A stretch of DNA of 64,000 nt, taken from assembly GCF_004777465.1 (NCBI RefSeq), contig NZ_CP038462.1, positions 3,348,001 to 3,412,000 of the forward strand, written 5' to 3'. A model generated the notes under the pieces. That model did no database searches and had not been told where the DNA came from. It was given only the letters and a program-made list of their open reading frames with translations. Origin of the DNA: Nocardioides daphniae. Its GTDB lineage: Bacteria > Actinomycetota > Actinomycetes > Propionibacteriales > Nocardioidaceae. Below are positions 10,039 through 19,861 of the stretch, piece by piece; within the stretch, counting starts at the first letter, position 1, and every line of letters starts with the position of its first letter. Made by a program: the position numbers and the translations under genes.

Positions 10039-11357
10039 CACGTGAACCACCGGTCCCACCACAGCGCAGCGGTCACGGTGAGCGGCAGCACGACCACCAG
10101 GACCATCTCCGCGGCGTCCCCGCACCATCCCCACCACGCCCCGGCACCCGCTCGCTCGCGGGCTCCACCCGTCAGGGCAGTGGCCAGGCAAACGGCCACC
10201 GCGGCACCGAGCGCGACGGCCAGGACCCAAGGGACCCAGTCCGGACGGGCGAGCACGACGTGCAGCACCAGCCACGCCGAGGTCAGGAGCGCACTGGCGA
10301 GGCCAGCGGCCACCATCGCGGCGGTGCGCTGGTGCCGCAGCCGGAGCAGCCGCACGGCACCGAGGACGAGGAGGGCGCCGACCGGCAGCGCGCCGCCGCC
10401 CACGGCGTACGGCACGAGCGCCAGTAGCAGGAGGCTGCCGGCCAGGTGCAGGGCGAGGACCAGGCGGTGCGCCGTGAGGATGTCGACGTCCAACCGTTCC
10501 ACGTCGATCGTCGACTCCGGCTCGCCCCGGTTGCGGGCCACGGTGGCGCCGACCGTGAGGGCCGGGACCGCCGTCGAGACGAGCGTGGCTCCGGCGAGCA
10601 CCACCAGCAGCACCTCCCACCGCGGCACCCCCACGGGGACGGTCAACGCTCCGGCCGCGGTCCACACCGCGACGGCGACGAGGGGCGGGAGGTGCAGTGG
10701 CCAGTACGCGCCGTGCACGAGGAGCGCGACGAGGCCGACCGCGCCGGCCGCCAGCGCGGCGACCACCCCCACGTCGCCGGCACCGAGCCCCAGCACGAGC
10801 GCCCCGGAACGTCCCACCGACGAGGCGCAGGCCACCGCCAGCCAGGCCGTCGTGACCGCGCCCCAGGTCGGGCCGTCGCGTCCGACGTACGCCGCCACGG
10901 CAAGGACCCCGAGCGTCCCTGACGAGGCCACGGCCACGAGGAGCGGAGGGAGCGGCGCGGTGGACAGGACCGCCACCACCAGCCCGGCGAGGACCAGTGG
11001 TGCGACGACGCGGGCACGTGCCGCAGCCCCGTCGCTCCACGACGGCAGCACCACCCGCGCACGCTCGTGGACCGCCTCGATCAGGTCGTCACGCAGGACG
11101 GCGGGCTGGTGCTCCTGGGCGTGCGCCACGGTCAGGACGTCACCGTCGACGACGTCCTGACCGTGCAGCCCCCGCTCCGGGTCGAGCCGCCTCCCGGCCG
11201 CCGTCACCAGGACGGTGCGCGCGTGGTCGTGCCGCCACCCGAGCCCGCGCAGCACCTCGGGGAGGAACTCCCACAGGGCCACCTCGGCCGGCAGGCTGAC
11301 GTCGAGTCGACGGCGCTGGGCCGTGACCTGAACCCGGAGCAGGGACGGGGTCGCCAC
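10035..11357 (-). CDS. eccD: Type VII secretion integral membrane protein EccD
   Basis: A 440-residue protein with a ubiquitin-like N-terminal domain (about residues 1-80, RVQVTAQRRRLDVSLPAEVA to GDVLTVAHAQ) followed by about eleven hydrophobic helices. This is the usual EccD architecture, the channel-forming component of the ESX/type VII complex. It starts immediately before the WXG100 gene at 11360 and overlaps the small membrane protein gene at its end. A short linker between the ubiquitin-like domain and the first helix (VHERARVVLPSWSDGAAARA) matches the cytosolic linker. Confidence 0.88.
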   Translation of the reverse strand: MATPSLLRVQVTAQRRRLDVSLPAEVALWEFLPEVLRGLGWRHDHARTVLVTAAGRRLDPERGLHGQDVVDGDVLTVAHAQEHQPAVLRDDLIEAVHERARVVLPSWSDGAAARARVVAPLVLAGLVVAVLSTAPLPPLLVAVASSGTLGVLAVAAYVGRDGPTWGAVTTAWLAVACASSVGRSGALVLGLGAGDVGVVAALAAGAVGLVALLVHGAYWPLHLPPLVAVAVWTAAGALTVPVGVPRWEVLLVVLAGATLVSTAVPALTVGATVARNRGEPESTIDVERLDVDILTAHRLVLALHLAGSLLLLALVPYAVGGGALPVGALLVLGAVRLLRLRHQRTAAMVAAGLASALLTSAWLVLHVVLARPDWVPWVLAVALGAAVAVCLATALTGGARERAGAGAWWGWCGDAAEMVLVVVLPLTVTAALWWDRWFTW

Positions 11358-11359
11358 GG

Positions 11360-11650
11360 TCAGCCGAAGCGTCGGGAACCGCGAAGGTCCGCGGCCCGGT
11401 AGGCCTCGTTGGCCTCGGTGACCCCGACCGAGAAGTCACGCAGCAGCGTGACCATCTCGACCATGGCTGCGTCCCACTGGCGCTGGGCGAGCACGTAGCT
11501 CTCCTGCGCGGACCCGCCCCAGCTGGAGCGCAGCGGCGCGAGCTCCGACTCCAGCTGGTCGAGGCGCCCCTCGATCCGGACGGCTGCCTGGACGAGGTCG
11601 CGGCTCGCCTCGTCGAGCTGACCGTGGTCGACCTGGATTCCGCTGAACAT
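11360..11650 (-). CDS. WXG100 family type VII secretion substrate (1)
   Basis: A 96-residue helical hairpin protein (MFSGIQVDHGQLDEASRDL). The central turn SSWGGSAQESY is the W-x-G motif at about residue 45. A C-terminal helix ends in NEAYRAADLRGSRRFG, with a Y-x3-D-type secretion signal (YRAAD). It is probably secreted as a heterodimer with the adjacent WXG100 protein, as in EsxA/EsxB pairs. Confidence 0.9.
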   Translation of the reverse strand: MFSGIQVDHGQLDEASRDLVQAAVRIEGRLDQLESELAPLRSSWGGSAQESYVLAQRQWDAAMVEMVTLLRDFSVGVTEANEAYRAADLRGSRRFG

Positions 11651-11661
11651 GTCGTCTCCCC

Positions 11662-11985
11662 TCAACCCAGCCGGCTGATCAGCCGCTGGGTGGCGTCGGC
11701 CTGTGCGGTGTCGGTGGCGACCGCGTCGCGACCGGTCTCCTCCAGCGCGGCGGAGAGGCCGTCGAGTGCCCCCACGACCCGCTGCTGCTTGTCCTGCCAC
11801 GCGCGGTGCAGCCGCTCGAACGCGCGCGCACCGTCGCCCTTCCAGCTGCTCTCCAAGGCCTCGATCTGCCCCGCCAGCTGCTGGCTGAGGGTGGCCACGT
11901 CGGAGCGCGCCTGCGTCACGGCATCGGCGGCGGCGGCCAGCACCCCCTCTCCGACGACGAGGTCTCCATGGCTCAACTGACTCAT
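11662..11985 (-). CDS. WXG100 family type VII secretion substrate (2)
   Basis: A 107-residue protein starting at ATG 11985 after GGGAGGAA. It has two helices separated by SSWKGDGARAF, a W-x-G turn at about residue 48. It lies 11 bases upstream of the other WXG100 gene. It lacks the Y-x3-D signal of its partner and ends TQRLISRLG, so it probably travels as the partner subunit. A longer reading frame upstream to 12120 is basic and low-complexity and is not preferred. Confidence 0.88.
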   Translation of the reverse strand: MSQLSHGDLVVGEGVLAAAADAVTQARSDVATLSQQLAGQIEALESSWKGDGARAFERLHRAWQDKQQRVVGALDGLSAALEETGRDAVATDTAQADATQRLISRLG

Positions 11986-12233
11986 CCGTTCCTCCCCTGG
12001 TCCGAGACTGCGGCGACGGTCGTCCCCGCCCCGAGCACCTTTCCGACCGGTCAGGGGCCGGCGCCACCGTCGCGGAGCAGAAGGGCGAAATCTGTGGAGA
12101 ACGACGTTCCCGGGCGCCACTTCCCGTCCACAGGAGCCGGCGGACGACGTTGCTCACAGGAGCGACCCGCGACCTCGGCAGGGCATGCCGCGCGCCACCT
12201 ACTGTTCCCGGACACCCGACCCCAGGAGGCACC

Positions 12234-15200
12234 GTGAGCACCCAGACGACTGGTCCGACCACCGTCCCGGCGCCCCCGACGCTGCCCACCCCGGAGGGCA
12301 GCAGCACCGTGCTGACCGGTGCGTTGCCGATGCTCGCGGGCTTCGGCTCGATGGTGATGATGGCCGGGATGTCGGGCGTGGGCCAGACCCGTGCCCTGGT
12401 GGGCGGCGGCTTCTTCCTGCTCTCCACCTCTCTGCTGCTCGGCACCCAGCTCGTGCGGCAGCGCCGGCAGCACCAGCAGCGCATCGACGACGTACGCCGG
12501 ACCTTCCTGCGCCAGCTCGCCCGGGCGCGGGAGCAGGTCGACGCCGCCGCGTCGGAGCGCCGGGCCCGTCTTGAGGCCGAGCTGCCGTCGCTCCTCTGCC
12601 GGGTCCACGAGGCAGGCGCTGGGGGGCGTGAACTCGGCCCTGTCCGCATCGGCTCCGCCTCGCTGCCCCCTGAGCATGCGCCGCAGGTGTCACCGCCCGA
12701 GGACCCCGACCGCGCCGACCCGATGGCGGTGGGCGCCGTGCGGGCCCTGACGGCCGACGCGCGCCTGCACCGGGTGCTCCCGCTGGGCCTCGACTGGCGG
12801 GACTGGGACGAGGTGACCGTCACCGGCGACGCCGCCGAGCGGCTGGCCTTCGTACGACTGCTGCTGGCGCAGAGTGCGGCGGCGCACCACCCTGCCGCCC
12901 TGCGGATCGCCCTGCTGGCGCCACCCGAGGAGCTGCCCCACTGGGACTGGGTGAAGTGGCTGCCGCACCACCGCTCGGAGACCGAGCACGACGTGGCAGC
13001 CGGCCTCCGCCTGGTCCTGGCCCACGTCGAGGACCTGCCGGTAGACGAGCGCCGTCACACCCTGCTGGTCGTTGGCGAGCACCACTCCCCAGGGTCGGTG
13101 CCCGACGCCACCACGGTCGTGAGGCTGACCCCTCGAGACCTCGCCGAGCCGGTCAGCCGGAGGAGCGTCGTACGCCTGCACGGCACCACCGCGACGTGGC
13201 AGACCCCGGACGCGACGACCGGCTTCACGCCGGACCCGTGCAGCCCCACGCTGGCAGAGAAAGTCGCGCGACGCCTCGACGGCGCCCACCGGCCGTCGAG
13301 GGCCGAGGACCGCCCCGCCCTCGACGACCTCCCGTCCCTGATCGGGCTCCAGGACCTCGACGGCTGGTCACCGCAGACGACCTGGCCCACCCACCACTCG
13401 CGGCTGGCCGTGCCCATCGGGCTCGACGAGGACCACCGACCGGTCGTGCTGGACCTCAAGGAGTCGGCGCACGGCGGTGACGGCCCGCACGGGCTGGTGG
13501 TCGGCGCGACTGGGTCGGGCAAGTCGGAGCTGCTGCGGACGTTGGTGCTCGGTCTCGCCATGACGCACTCCCCCGACGACCTGGCGATGGTGCTCGTCGA
13601 CTTCAAGGGTGGCGCGACCTTCGCCGGCCTCTCCGACCTGCCGCACGTCTCGGCCCTGGTCACCAACCTCGGCGACGACCTGTCGCTGGTCGACCGGATG
13701 GCCGACACGCTCACCGGTGAGCTCGTCCGCCGCCAGGAGCTGCTGCGGGCCCACGGCCACTCCTCCCTGGCCGACCACCGCGAGGCCCGTGCCCGCGACG
13801 CCTCGTCGGAGGCCCTGCCGAGCCTCTTCGTCTGCATCGACGAGTTCTCCGAGCTGCTCTCCGCCCGCCCTGAGTTCATCGACGTCTTCGTCGCCATCGG
13901 CCGCGTGGGGCGCTCCTTGGGCGTGCACCTTCTGCTGGCCTCCCAACGCATCGAGGAGGGGCGGCTGCGTGGGCTCGAGACGCACCTGTCCTTCCGGATC
14001 GGGCTGCGCACCTTCTCCGCCGCGGAGTCCCGCGCCGCGATCGGCGTCCCCGATGCCTTCTCGCTGCCGTCGGTGCCCGGCGCCGGCTACCTCAGCACCG
14101 GGACGGGCGGCCTGCGGCGGTTCACCGCGGCGTACGTCTCGGGACCGCCGCCCACACGCGTCGCCGCCGCTCCGGTCCAGCGCCGCCCGCTGCCCTGGAC
14201 CCTGCTCCCCCTGCCCTGGCCGCCGACCGCGCCGGTCGACCGCCTGCCCGCTCCCACGAAGGCGTCGACGCTGAGCACGCTCGACCTCGTCGTACGCCGC
14301 GTCGCAGGCACCCCTCGGGCCCGCGCGATCTGGCTGCCACCCCTGGAGAAGTCGCTCTCGCTGGGCGAGCTGCTCGGGGACGTACGCCGCGACCCGACCC
14401 TCGGGCTGCACTCGCCGCGCGGTCGTTCCGCGCCCGGACGACTGGTTCCGGTCGGCGTCGTCGACCGACCTCGCGAGCAGCGCCGTGACGTCTGGACCCT
14501 CGACCTGACCGGAGCGACGGGCCACTGCGCCGTCGTGGGCGGCCCGCGCAGCGGCCGGACCACGGCGCTGCGCACGATCGTGGCCGGCCTCGCGCTCAGC
14601 GCCACCCCGGTCGAGGTGCAGCTCTTCCTCCTGGACTTCGGCGGCGGGGGCCTCGGACCGCTGGCGTCGCTCCCCCACGTCGTCGGGCACGCCGCCCGCG
14701 GTGACGACCTGCTCCCGCGGGTCACCCAGGAGATCAAGGAGGTCGTCGACCGCCGCGAGGCGCTCTTCCGCGACCACGGCCTCGACGGCTTCGAGGCGTA
14801 CGTCCGTGCCCGCGCCGCCGGGCAGGTCGACGACGGCTACGGGGAGGTCTTCGTGGTCGTCGACGGATGGGGCACGCTGCGCGGCGACGACTACGAGCTC
14901 GAGTCCGCGCTGCAACGGCTCGCCGAGCGCGCCCTCACCTTCGGGGTCCACCTGGTGGTGGCCACGCCTCGGTGGGCCGACCTGCGCCCCGCCGTGCGCG
15001 ACCTCTTCGGCTCCCGGCTGGAGCTGCGCCTCGGCGACCCGGCCGAGTCGGTGGTCCACAGGGCCCGCGCGGCGACCGTGCCCGCTTCCGTCCCCGGGCG
15101 AGGGCTCGTGGGCGTCGGCCTGCACCTGCTGACCGCTCTCCCCGCCCTCGACGAGAGTTCCGAGGTGGTTGACCTGGTGGCCGCCGTCGACCTGCACTGG

Positions 15201-15976
15201 AGCGGGCCCCGGCCCGCCCGGATCGTCCGACTTCCCGAGTCCGTCGACCTCGACGCCCTGCGCCGCGGCGCCCCCCCGCCCGTGCCCTCCTGCTGGGTGC
15301 CGACGGCGACCCGGAGCCGGTGGTGCTCGACCTCGACACGGAGCGGCACCTCGTCGTCCGGGGCACCCACGGCTCGGGGCGCAGCAGCGCGCTGCGGACG
15401 TACCTGCACGAAGTCACCCGGGTCCACACCCCGAGCGAGCTCCAGGTCGTCGTCGTCGACCCGCGCGGCACGCTCGAGGGGGTCGTGGGCCACGACCACC
15501 TGCTGCACCTCCTGGTCTCACGACGACAGACCGGGGCCGCCCTCGCCGACCTCGCCACCTACCTGGAGGGACGGGTGCCCGGACCGGGCGTGGACGCCGA
15601 GTCACTGCGCTCACGCAGCTGGTGGACCGGCGCCGAGGTGGTCGTGGTGGTCGACGACCACGACCTGGTCACTGCCGGCGGCGGGCAGGAGAGCGGGCTG
15701 CACCGGCTCGCACCGCTGCTACCCGTGGCCCGGGACGTCGGCCTGCGGGTCGTGGTGGCCCAGCGCACCGGACGTGGCACCCGCGGCCACGACCCGTTGG
15801 TCCAGGCGCTCACGGACCTCGACGCGGCCACGCTGGACCTGACCGCCACCCCCGACTCCCGTACGCCGCCCGGTCGCGCCCGCCTCACGACGCGCGGCCG
15901 CGCCCCTCGGGCGTTCCAGGTGGCGCAGGTGCCCGCCCGAACCCCCGTGGTCGCCGTCAGCGGCGACCGGACCTGA
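12234..15976 (+). CDS. eccC: Type VII secretion ATPase EccC (frameshift near 3' end)
   Basis: The motor ATPase that recognises WXG100 substrates. The GTG at 12234 follows AGGAGG. Two N-terminal membrane helices (LPMLAGFGSMVMMAGM; GGGFFLLSTSLLLGTQ) precede three FtsK/SpoIIIE ATPase domains, with Walker A motifs GATGSGKSE at about residue 424, GGPRSGRTT at about 768 and GTHGSGRSS at about 1043. DEFSELLSARPEF is Walker B of domain 1. The third domain is in another frame: restoring one C to the seven-C run at 15271-15277 gives a 1247-residue protein. It is divergent from the WXG100 genes across a 249-bp shared promoter region. Confidence 0.9.
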
Positions 15977-17540
15977 ACATGCCTCGGGCGATCTCGCGCG
16001 CGGCCGTGCGCATGAAGTCCTTGAAGACCGGCGACTTCACCACCTGGTCGACGATGCCGTCGGGCTCCTTGGCCGGCGCCTTCTTGCGGGCGGGTGCCTT
16101 CTTCGCGGCCTTGGCCTCCGCCTCCGCCTCGCGGGCCTGCTCCTTGGCGGCAGCGTCCTCGGCGGCCTTGCGCGCGCCCTCCTCCAGCTTGGCGGTGAGG
16201 ATCTCGTGGGCCGACTCGCGGTCGACGGGCTCGGCGTACTTGGCGTGGCGGGGGCTGGCCGCGACGACGGCCTGCATGGCGTCGGTGTCGGCGGCGCCCA
16301 TGCGGGACTCGGGCGCGCGCAGCCGCGTCCAGGCGACCGGGGTGGGCGCGCCCCGCTCGCTCATCACGGTCACGACCGCCTCACCGATGCCGAGGCCGGT
16401 GATGACCTGGCCCAGGTCGTCGTACTCGGTCGTGGGATACGTGTTGACGGTGGCCTTGAGCGCCTTGGCGTCGTTGGGGGTGTGGGCACGCAGCTGGTGC
16501 TGGATGCGCGACCCGAGCTGGGCCAGCACCTCGTCAGGCACGTCGGTGGGGCTCTGGGTCACGAAGAAGACGCCGACCCCCTTCGACCGGATCAGGCGCA
16601 CGGTCTGGGCGATCTGGTCGAGGAAGCCCTGGGAGGCGTTCTTGAAGAGCAGGTGCGCCTCGTCGAAGAAGAAGACCAGCTTGGGCCGGTCGAGGTCGCC
16701 GACCTCGGGCAGGTCGTGGAAGAGGTCCGCGAGCAGCCACATCAGGAAGGTCGAGAAGACGGCCGGCTTGCTGGCCAGGGTGGGCAGCTCGACCAGGCTG
16801 ATCAGGCCGCGTCCGTCGGGCGTCACCTGGATCAGGTCCGCGGCCTCGAACTCGGGCTCGCCGAAGAAGACGTCGGCGCCCTGGGCCTCGAAGGCGATGA
16901 GCTCGCGCAGGATGACCCCGGCGGTCGCGCTGGAGAGCCCACCGAGTCCCTTGAGGTCGGCCCGGCCCTCGTCGCTGACGAGGTGCGCCACCACGGCCCG
17001 CAGGTCGGCGAGGTCGAGCAGGGGCAGTCCGTTGACGTCGGCGTAGTGGAAGATCAGCCCGAGGCTGGACTCCTGGGTGTCGTTGAGCTCGAGCACCTTG
17101 GCCAGCAGCATCGGGCCGAAGGCGGCCATGGTCACGCGCAGCGGGATGCCGATCCCGTCGCCGCCGATGGCGTAGTACTCGACCGGGTTCGACCTCGCCT
17201 GCCAGTCCTGCCCGATGGCGGAGGTGCGGGCGAGCAGCTTCTCCCCGCCCGCCCCCTCGAGGCTGAGCCCGGAGAGGTCGCCCTTGACGTCGGCCGCGAA
17301 GACCGGGACGCCCTGGGAGGAGAGCTGCTCGGCCAGGAGCTGCAGGGTGACGGTCTTGCCCGTGCCGGTGGCTCCGGCGACGAGTCCGTGCCGGTTGACC
17401 ATCGCCAGCGGGATCCGCACCGGGACGTCGGTGACCGTCGCCTCGTCGACCACCAGGCCACCGAGCTCGATCGCGGGTCCGGTGAAGGCGTAGCCGTCGA
17501 GCACCTTCTGCACCACGGGGTGGCTGGGCATGTCGCTCAT
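15957..17540 (-). CDS. HerA-like helicase/ATPase (DUF853 family)
   Basis: A 527-residue cytoplasmic ATPase. Walker A GATGTGKTV at about residue 56 and FFFDEAHLLF at about 292 mark a HerA/FtsK-type hexameric motor. An Ala/Lys/Glu-rich linker (AAKEQAREAEAEAKAAKKAP) leads to a short basic tail ending FRSGRR. In other bacteria the family (YjgR-like) is conserved but poorly characterised. Its 3' end overlaps the convergent eccC end by 20 bases. Confidence 0.85.
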   Translation of the reverse strand: MSDMPSHPVVQKVLDGYAFTGPAIELGGLVVDEATVTDVPVRIPLAMVNRHGLVAGATGTGKTVTLQLLAEQLSSQGVPVFAADVKGDLSGLSLEGAGGEKLLARTSAIGQDWQARSNPVEYYAIGGDGIGIPLRVTMAAFGPMLLAKVLELNDTQESSLGLIFHYADVNGLPLLDLADLRAVVAHLVSDEGRADLKGLGGLSSATAGVILRELIAFEAQGADVFFGEPEFEAADLIQVTPDGRGLISLVELPTLASKPAVFSTFLMWLLADLFHDLPEVGDLDRPKLVFFFDEAHLLFKNASQGFLDQIAQTVRLIRSKGVGVFFVTQSPTDVPDEVLAQLGSRIQHQLRAHTPNDAKALKATVNTYPTTEYDDLGQVITGLGIGEAVVTVMSERGAPTPVAWTRLRAPESRMGAADTDAMQAVVAASPRHAKYAEPVDRESAHEILTAKLEEGARKAAEDAAAKEQAREAEAEAKAAKKAPARKKAPAKEPDGIVDQVVKSPVFKDFMRTAAREIARGMFRSGRR

Positions 17541-17592
17541 GGCTGCACCCTAACCAGCGGACGGACCTCCGAGCATGCACCCAGACCGTCGA

Positions 17593-17598
17593 TATAGT
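17593..17598 (+). promoter_or_regulatory. Extended -10 element, probable leaderless transcript
   Basis: TATAGT ends seven bases before the GTG at 17605, the spacing at which transcription starts on the start codon itself. Leaderless transcripts are frequent in actinobacteria. No ribosome site is visible, which supports this start. Confidence 0.55.
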
Positions 17599-17604
17599 CG
17601 CGGC

Positions 17605-17907
17605 GTGATCTTCAAGCGCGTGGGCGACGGTCGGCCCTACCCCGACCCCCAGCTGTCCTCGCGCGCCTGGGCAGCGATCCCGCCCAGCCAGGTCCGGCTC
17701 GACCAGCTGGTCACCACGAAGGACACCCTGCAGCTGGCCGCGCTGCTGGACGAGGACTCCACCTTCTACGGCGACCTCTTCGCCCACGTGGTGCGCTGGA
17801 AGGGCGACCTCTACCTCGAGGACGGGCTGCACCGCGCCCTGCGGGCGGCGCTCCACCAGCGCAGCGTCCTGCACGCCCGCATCCACGTGATCGACGGGGA
17901 CGGCTGA
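17605..17907 (+). CDS. Conserved actinobacterial protein of unknown function
   Basis: A 100-residue protein from GTG 17605 (MIFKRVGDGRPYPDPQLSSR). Conserved-looking blocks are QVRLDQLVTTKDTLQL, STFYGDLFAHVVRWKGDLYL and EDGLHRALRAALHQRSVLHA. The last block resembles the ParB/Srx-like fold that carries a GxHR-type core. I recall this family as a neighbour of LytR_C genes in many actinobacteria, where function is unassigned. It overlaps the next gene by the TGATG arrangement. Confidence 0.7.
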   Translation: MIFKRVGDGRPYPDPQLSSRAWAAIPPSQVRLDQLVTTKDTLQLAALLDEDSTFYGDLFAHVVRWKGDLYLEDGLHRALRAALHQRSVLHARIHVIDGDG

Positions 17908-18431
17908 TGAGCCCCGCCGCCACCGCGCGGGTGACGCTGGCGTCCCTGGTCGCCCTCGTCGTCCTCGCCGCTGTCGTCGGCTGGGTCGCGCTGACCTCTC
18001 CCTTCCCGACGAGTGAGGACCTGCCTCCCTGCGTGGACACCCGGATCGCCAAGGGCCAGGAGGTCTTCCCGGCGCAGGTGACCGTCAGCGTCTTCAACGC
18101 CAGCAGGCGCAACGGCCTCGCCTCCCGCACCATGGGTGACCTGGCCGGCCGCGGGTTCGTCGAGGCCAGGACCGGCAACGTCCCCGACGCCAAGGTGCGC
18201 GGGGTCCAGATCTGGGCCGAGAACGCCAAGAACCCGGCCGTGGCGCTGGTGCGGGCGCAGTTCCGCAACGCCACGGTGGTCAAGGGCAAGGCGCTCGGTC
18301 CCGGCGTGGTCGTCGTCGTCGGCGACGGTCGGGTGCCGATGCGCGACGTCGGAAAGGCCCCGACCTCCGTGAAGTCCGTGGGCCCGGCGACGATCTGCAG
18401 CCCGCCCGGCTCCGCCGACACCCCCGCCTGA
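17907..18431 (+). CDS. LytR C-terminal domain-containing membrane protein
   Basis: A 174-residue protein with one N-terminal membrane helix (VTLASLVALVVLAAVVGWVAL) and an extracytoplasmic LytR_C domain at about residues 60-155. The signature VSVFNASRRNGLASRTMGDL (N-x-S/T-x-R-x-G-L-A) is present. It lacks the LytR-Cps2A-Psr catalytic domain, like the mycobacterial Cei-type proteins linked to envelope integrity. It is translationally coupled to the preceding gene. Confidence 0.85.
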   Translation: MSPAATARVTLASLVALVVLAAVVGWVALTSPFPTSEDLPPCVDTRIAKGQEVFPAQVTVSVFNASRRNGLASRTMGDLAGRGFVEARTGNVPDAKVRGVQIWAENAKNPAVALVRAQFRNATVVKGKALGPGVVVVVGDGRVPMRDVGKAPTSVKSVGPATICSPPGSADTPA

Positions 18432-18463
18432 CCGGCCGCCCGCTCCACCGCAGCGCCTGACCC

Positions 18464-19828
18464 TCACACCAGGTCGTGCACGAACTCCGACAGCTGGGTG
18501 AGGTTACGGCACTCCGTCATCGGCACGACCTCGCCGTAGACCGGCGCCGCGGAGTCGCCGGTCCCCCAGTGACGGGTGTGCTCGGGGTTGAGCCAGATGG
18601 CACGCCGTGACCGGTCGACCATGTCGGCCAGCACCTCCTCGGCGAGGTTGCGGTAGTTCGACCGCGCGTCCCCCAGGATCAGCAGGGTGGTCCTGGGGCC
18701 GAGCGCGTCGGCGTACTCCTCGACGAAGCGGCTGAACGCGGCCCCGTAGTTCGTCCGTCCGAAGCGGGCCGCGTGGGCGCTGCGGGAGGCGAGCTCGGCG
18801 AAGACCTCGCCCGGGTCGGCGCCCGGCCGGAAGACGTCGGTGACCTCGTGGACGTCGTCGACGAAGGTGAAGGCCCGCACCTTGGTGAACTGCTCGCGCA
18901 GGGCGAAGACCAGCATCAACGTGAACTGGGCGAAGTTGGCCACCGACCCCGACACGTCGCACAGCACGACGAGCTCGCTGCGGTGCGGCCGCTTCGGCCG
19001 GTGGTGGGTCTCCAGCGGCACCCCACCGGTGGCGAGCGACGACCGCACGGTCCGCCGGAAGTCCAGCGTCCCCCGTCGCCGCGCGTGCTGCTCCTTGGTC
19101 AGGCGTGTCGCGAGCTTGCGGGCCAACGGATAGAGCGCCTTGCGCAGCTCCTCCAGGTCGGCCTTGCGCGCGGAGGTGAACTCCAGCTTCTCGATCGTGG
19201 GGCGCAACGTCGTGCGCGCGAGCTCGACCAGGTCGCGCTCGGCGGCGAGCCGACGCAGCGCCTCGGCCTCCACCTGCGTACGGAAGCCCTGGACCCGGGC
19301 GCGGGCCTCCTGGTCGGCCTCCTCCTCGCCCATCCCCTGGCCCATCAGCGCCTCGACGAGCCGACCGACGAGCTCGTCCGGCGCCACCCGGCGCAGCGTG
19401 TTGTAGGGCGACCACCCGGTCTGCCCCGGTGCGCGCCCGGGCATCCGACCGAAGCGACCCATCGCCTCGGTCGCCATCTCCGGGCTCTGCTCGGGCGGCC
19501 CCTCGGACATCCGTTCGGCCAGCCGCTCGCGGAAGTCCCGCAGCTGCGCCGCCGAGTCGCGCAACCCGGTCTCGTCCTCGAGCGGCTCGGCGCCGGCGCC
19601 CTCCCCGACCAGCCGGGGGAACCACAGGTCGAAGAGGCCGTCGAAGGTGACGCGCTGGGTCTGCCGCTTGACCACGGTCGCGGCATAGACGGTGCGGACG
19701 GTCTCCCGGTCGTGCCAGCCCACCGCACCCAGTGCCGCCACCGCGTCGAGCCCCTCCGCGAGGGAGACGGAGAGTCCCGCCTCACGCAGGGCCTCGACGA
19801 AGCCGAGGTGGCGGTCCAGGAGCGACAT
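18464..19828 (-). CDS. VWA domain-containing CoxE-like protein
   Basis: A 454-residue protein with a helical N-terminal half and a von Willebrand A domain at the C-terminus. The MIDAS motif DVSGS is at about residue 288, followed by GRTNYGAAF (MIDAS Thr) and LLILGDARSNYRN. The CoxE-like VWA family partners MoxR AAA+ ATPases as metal-dependent chaperones. A moxR-like gene lies just upstream across a universal stress gene, and all three point the same way, so a shared operon is likely. Confidence 0.88.
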   Translation of the reverse strand: MSLLDRHLGFVEALREAGLSVSLAEGLDAVAALGAVGWHDRETVRTVYAATVVKRQTQRVTFDGLFDLWFPRLVGEGAGAEPLEDETGLRDSAAQLRDFRERLAERMSEGPPEQSPEMATEAMGRFGRMPGRAPGQTGWSPYNTLRRVAPDELVGRLVEALMGQGMGEEEADQEARARVQGFRTQVEAEALRRLAAERDLVELARTTLRPTIEKLEFTSARKADLEELRKALYPLARKLATRLTKEQHARRRGTLDFRRTVRSSLATGGVPLETHHRPKRPHRSELVVLCDVSGSVANFAQFTLMLVFALREQFTKVRAFTFVDDVHEVTDVFRPGADPGEVFAELASRSAHAARFGRTNYGAAFSRFVEEYADALGPRTTLLILGDARSNYRNLAEEVLADMVDRSRRAIWLNPEHTRHWGTGDSAAPVYGEVVPMTECRNLTQLSEFVHDLV

Positions 19829-19861
19829 CGACAGCTCAGCCAGGTTCAGTCAGGCTCGGGC

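Noticed and set aside
10446..10922. Antisense ORF on the + strand over eccD
   Set aside because: It is a GC-rich shadow of the EccD gene. It encodes an Arg/Gly/Asp-rich product without domains.
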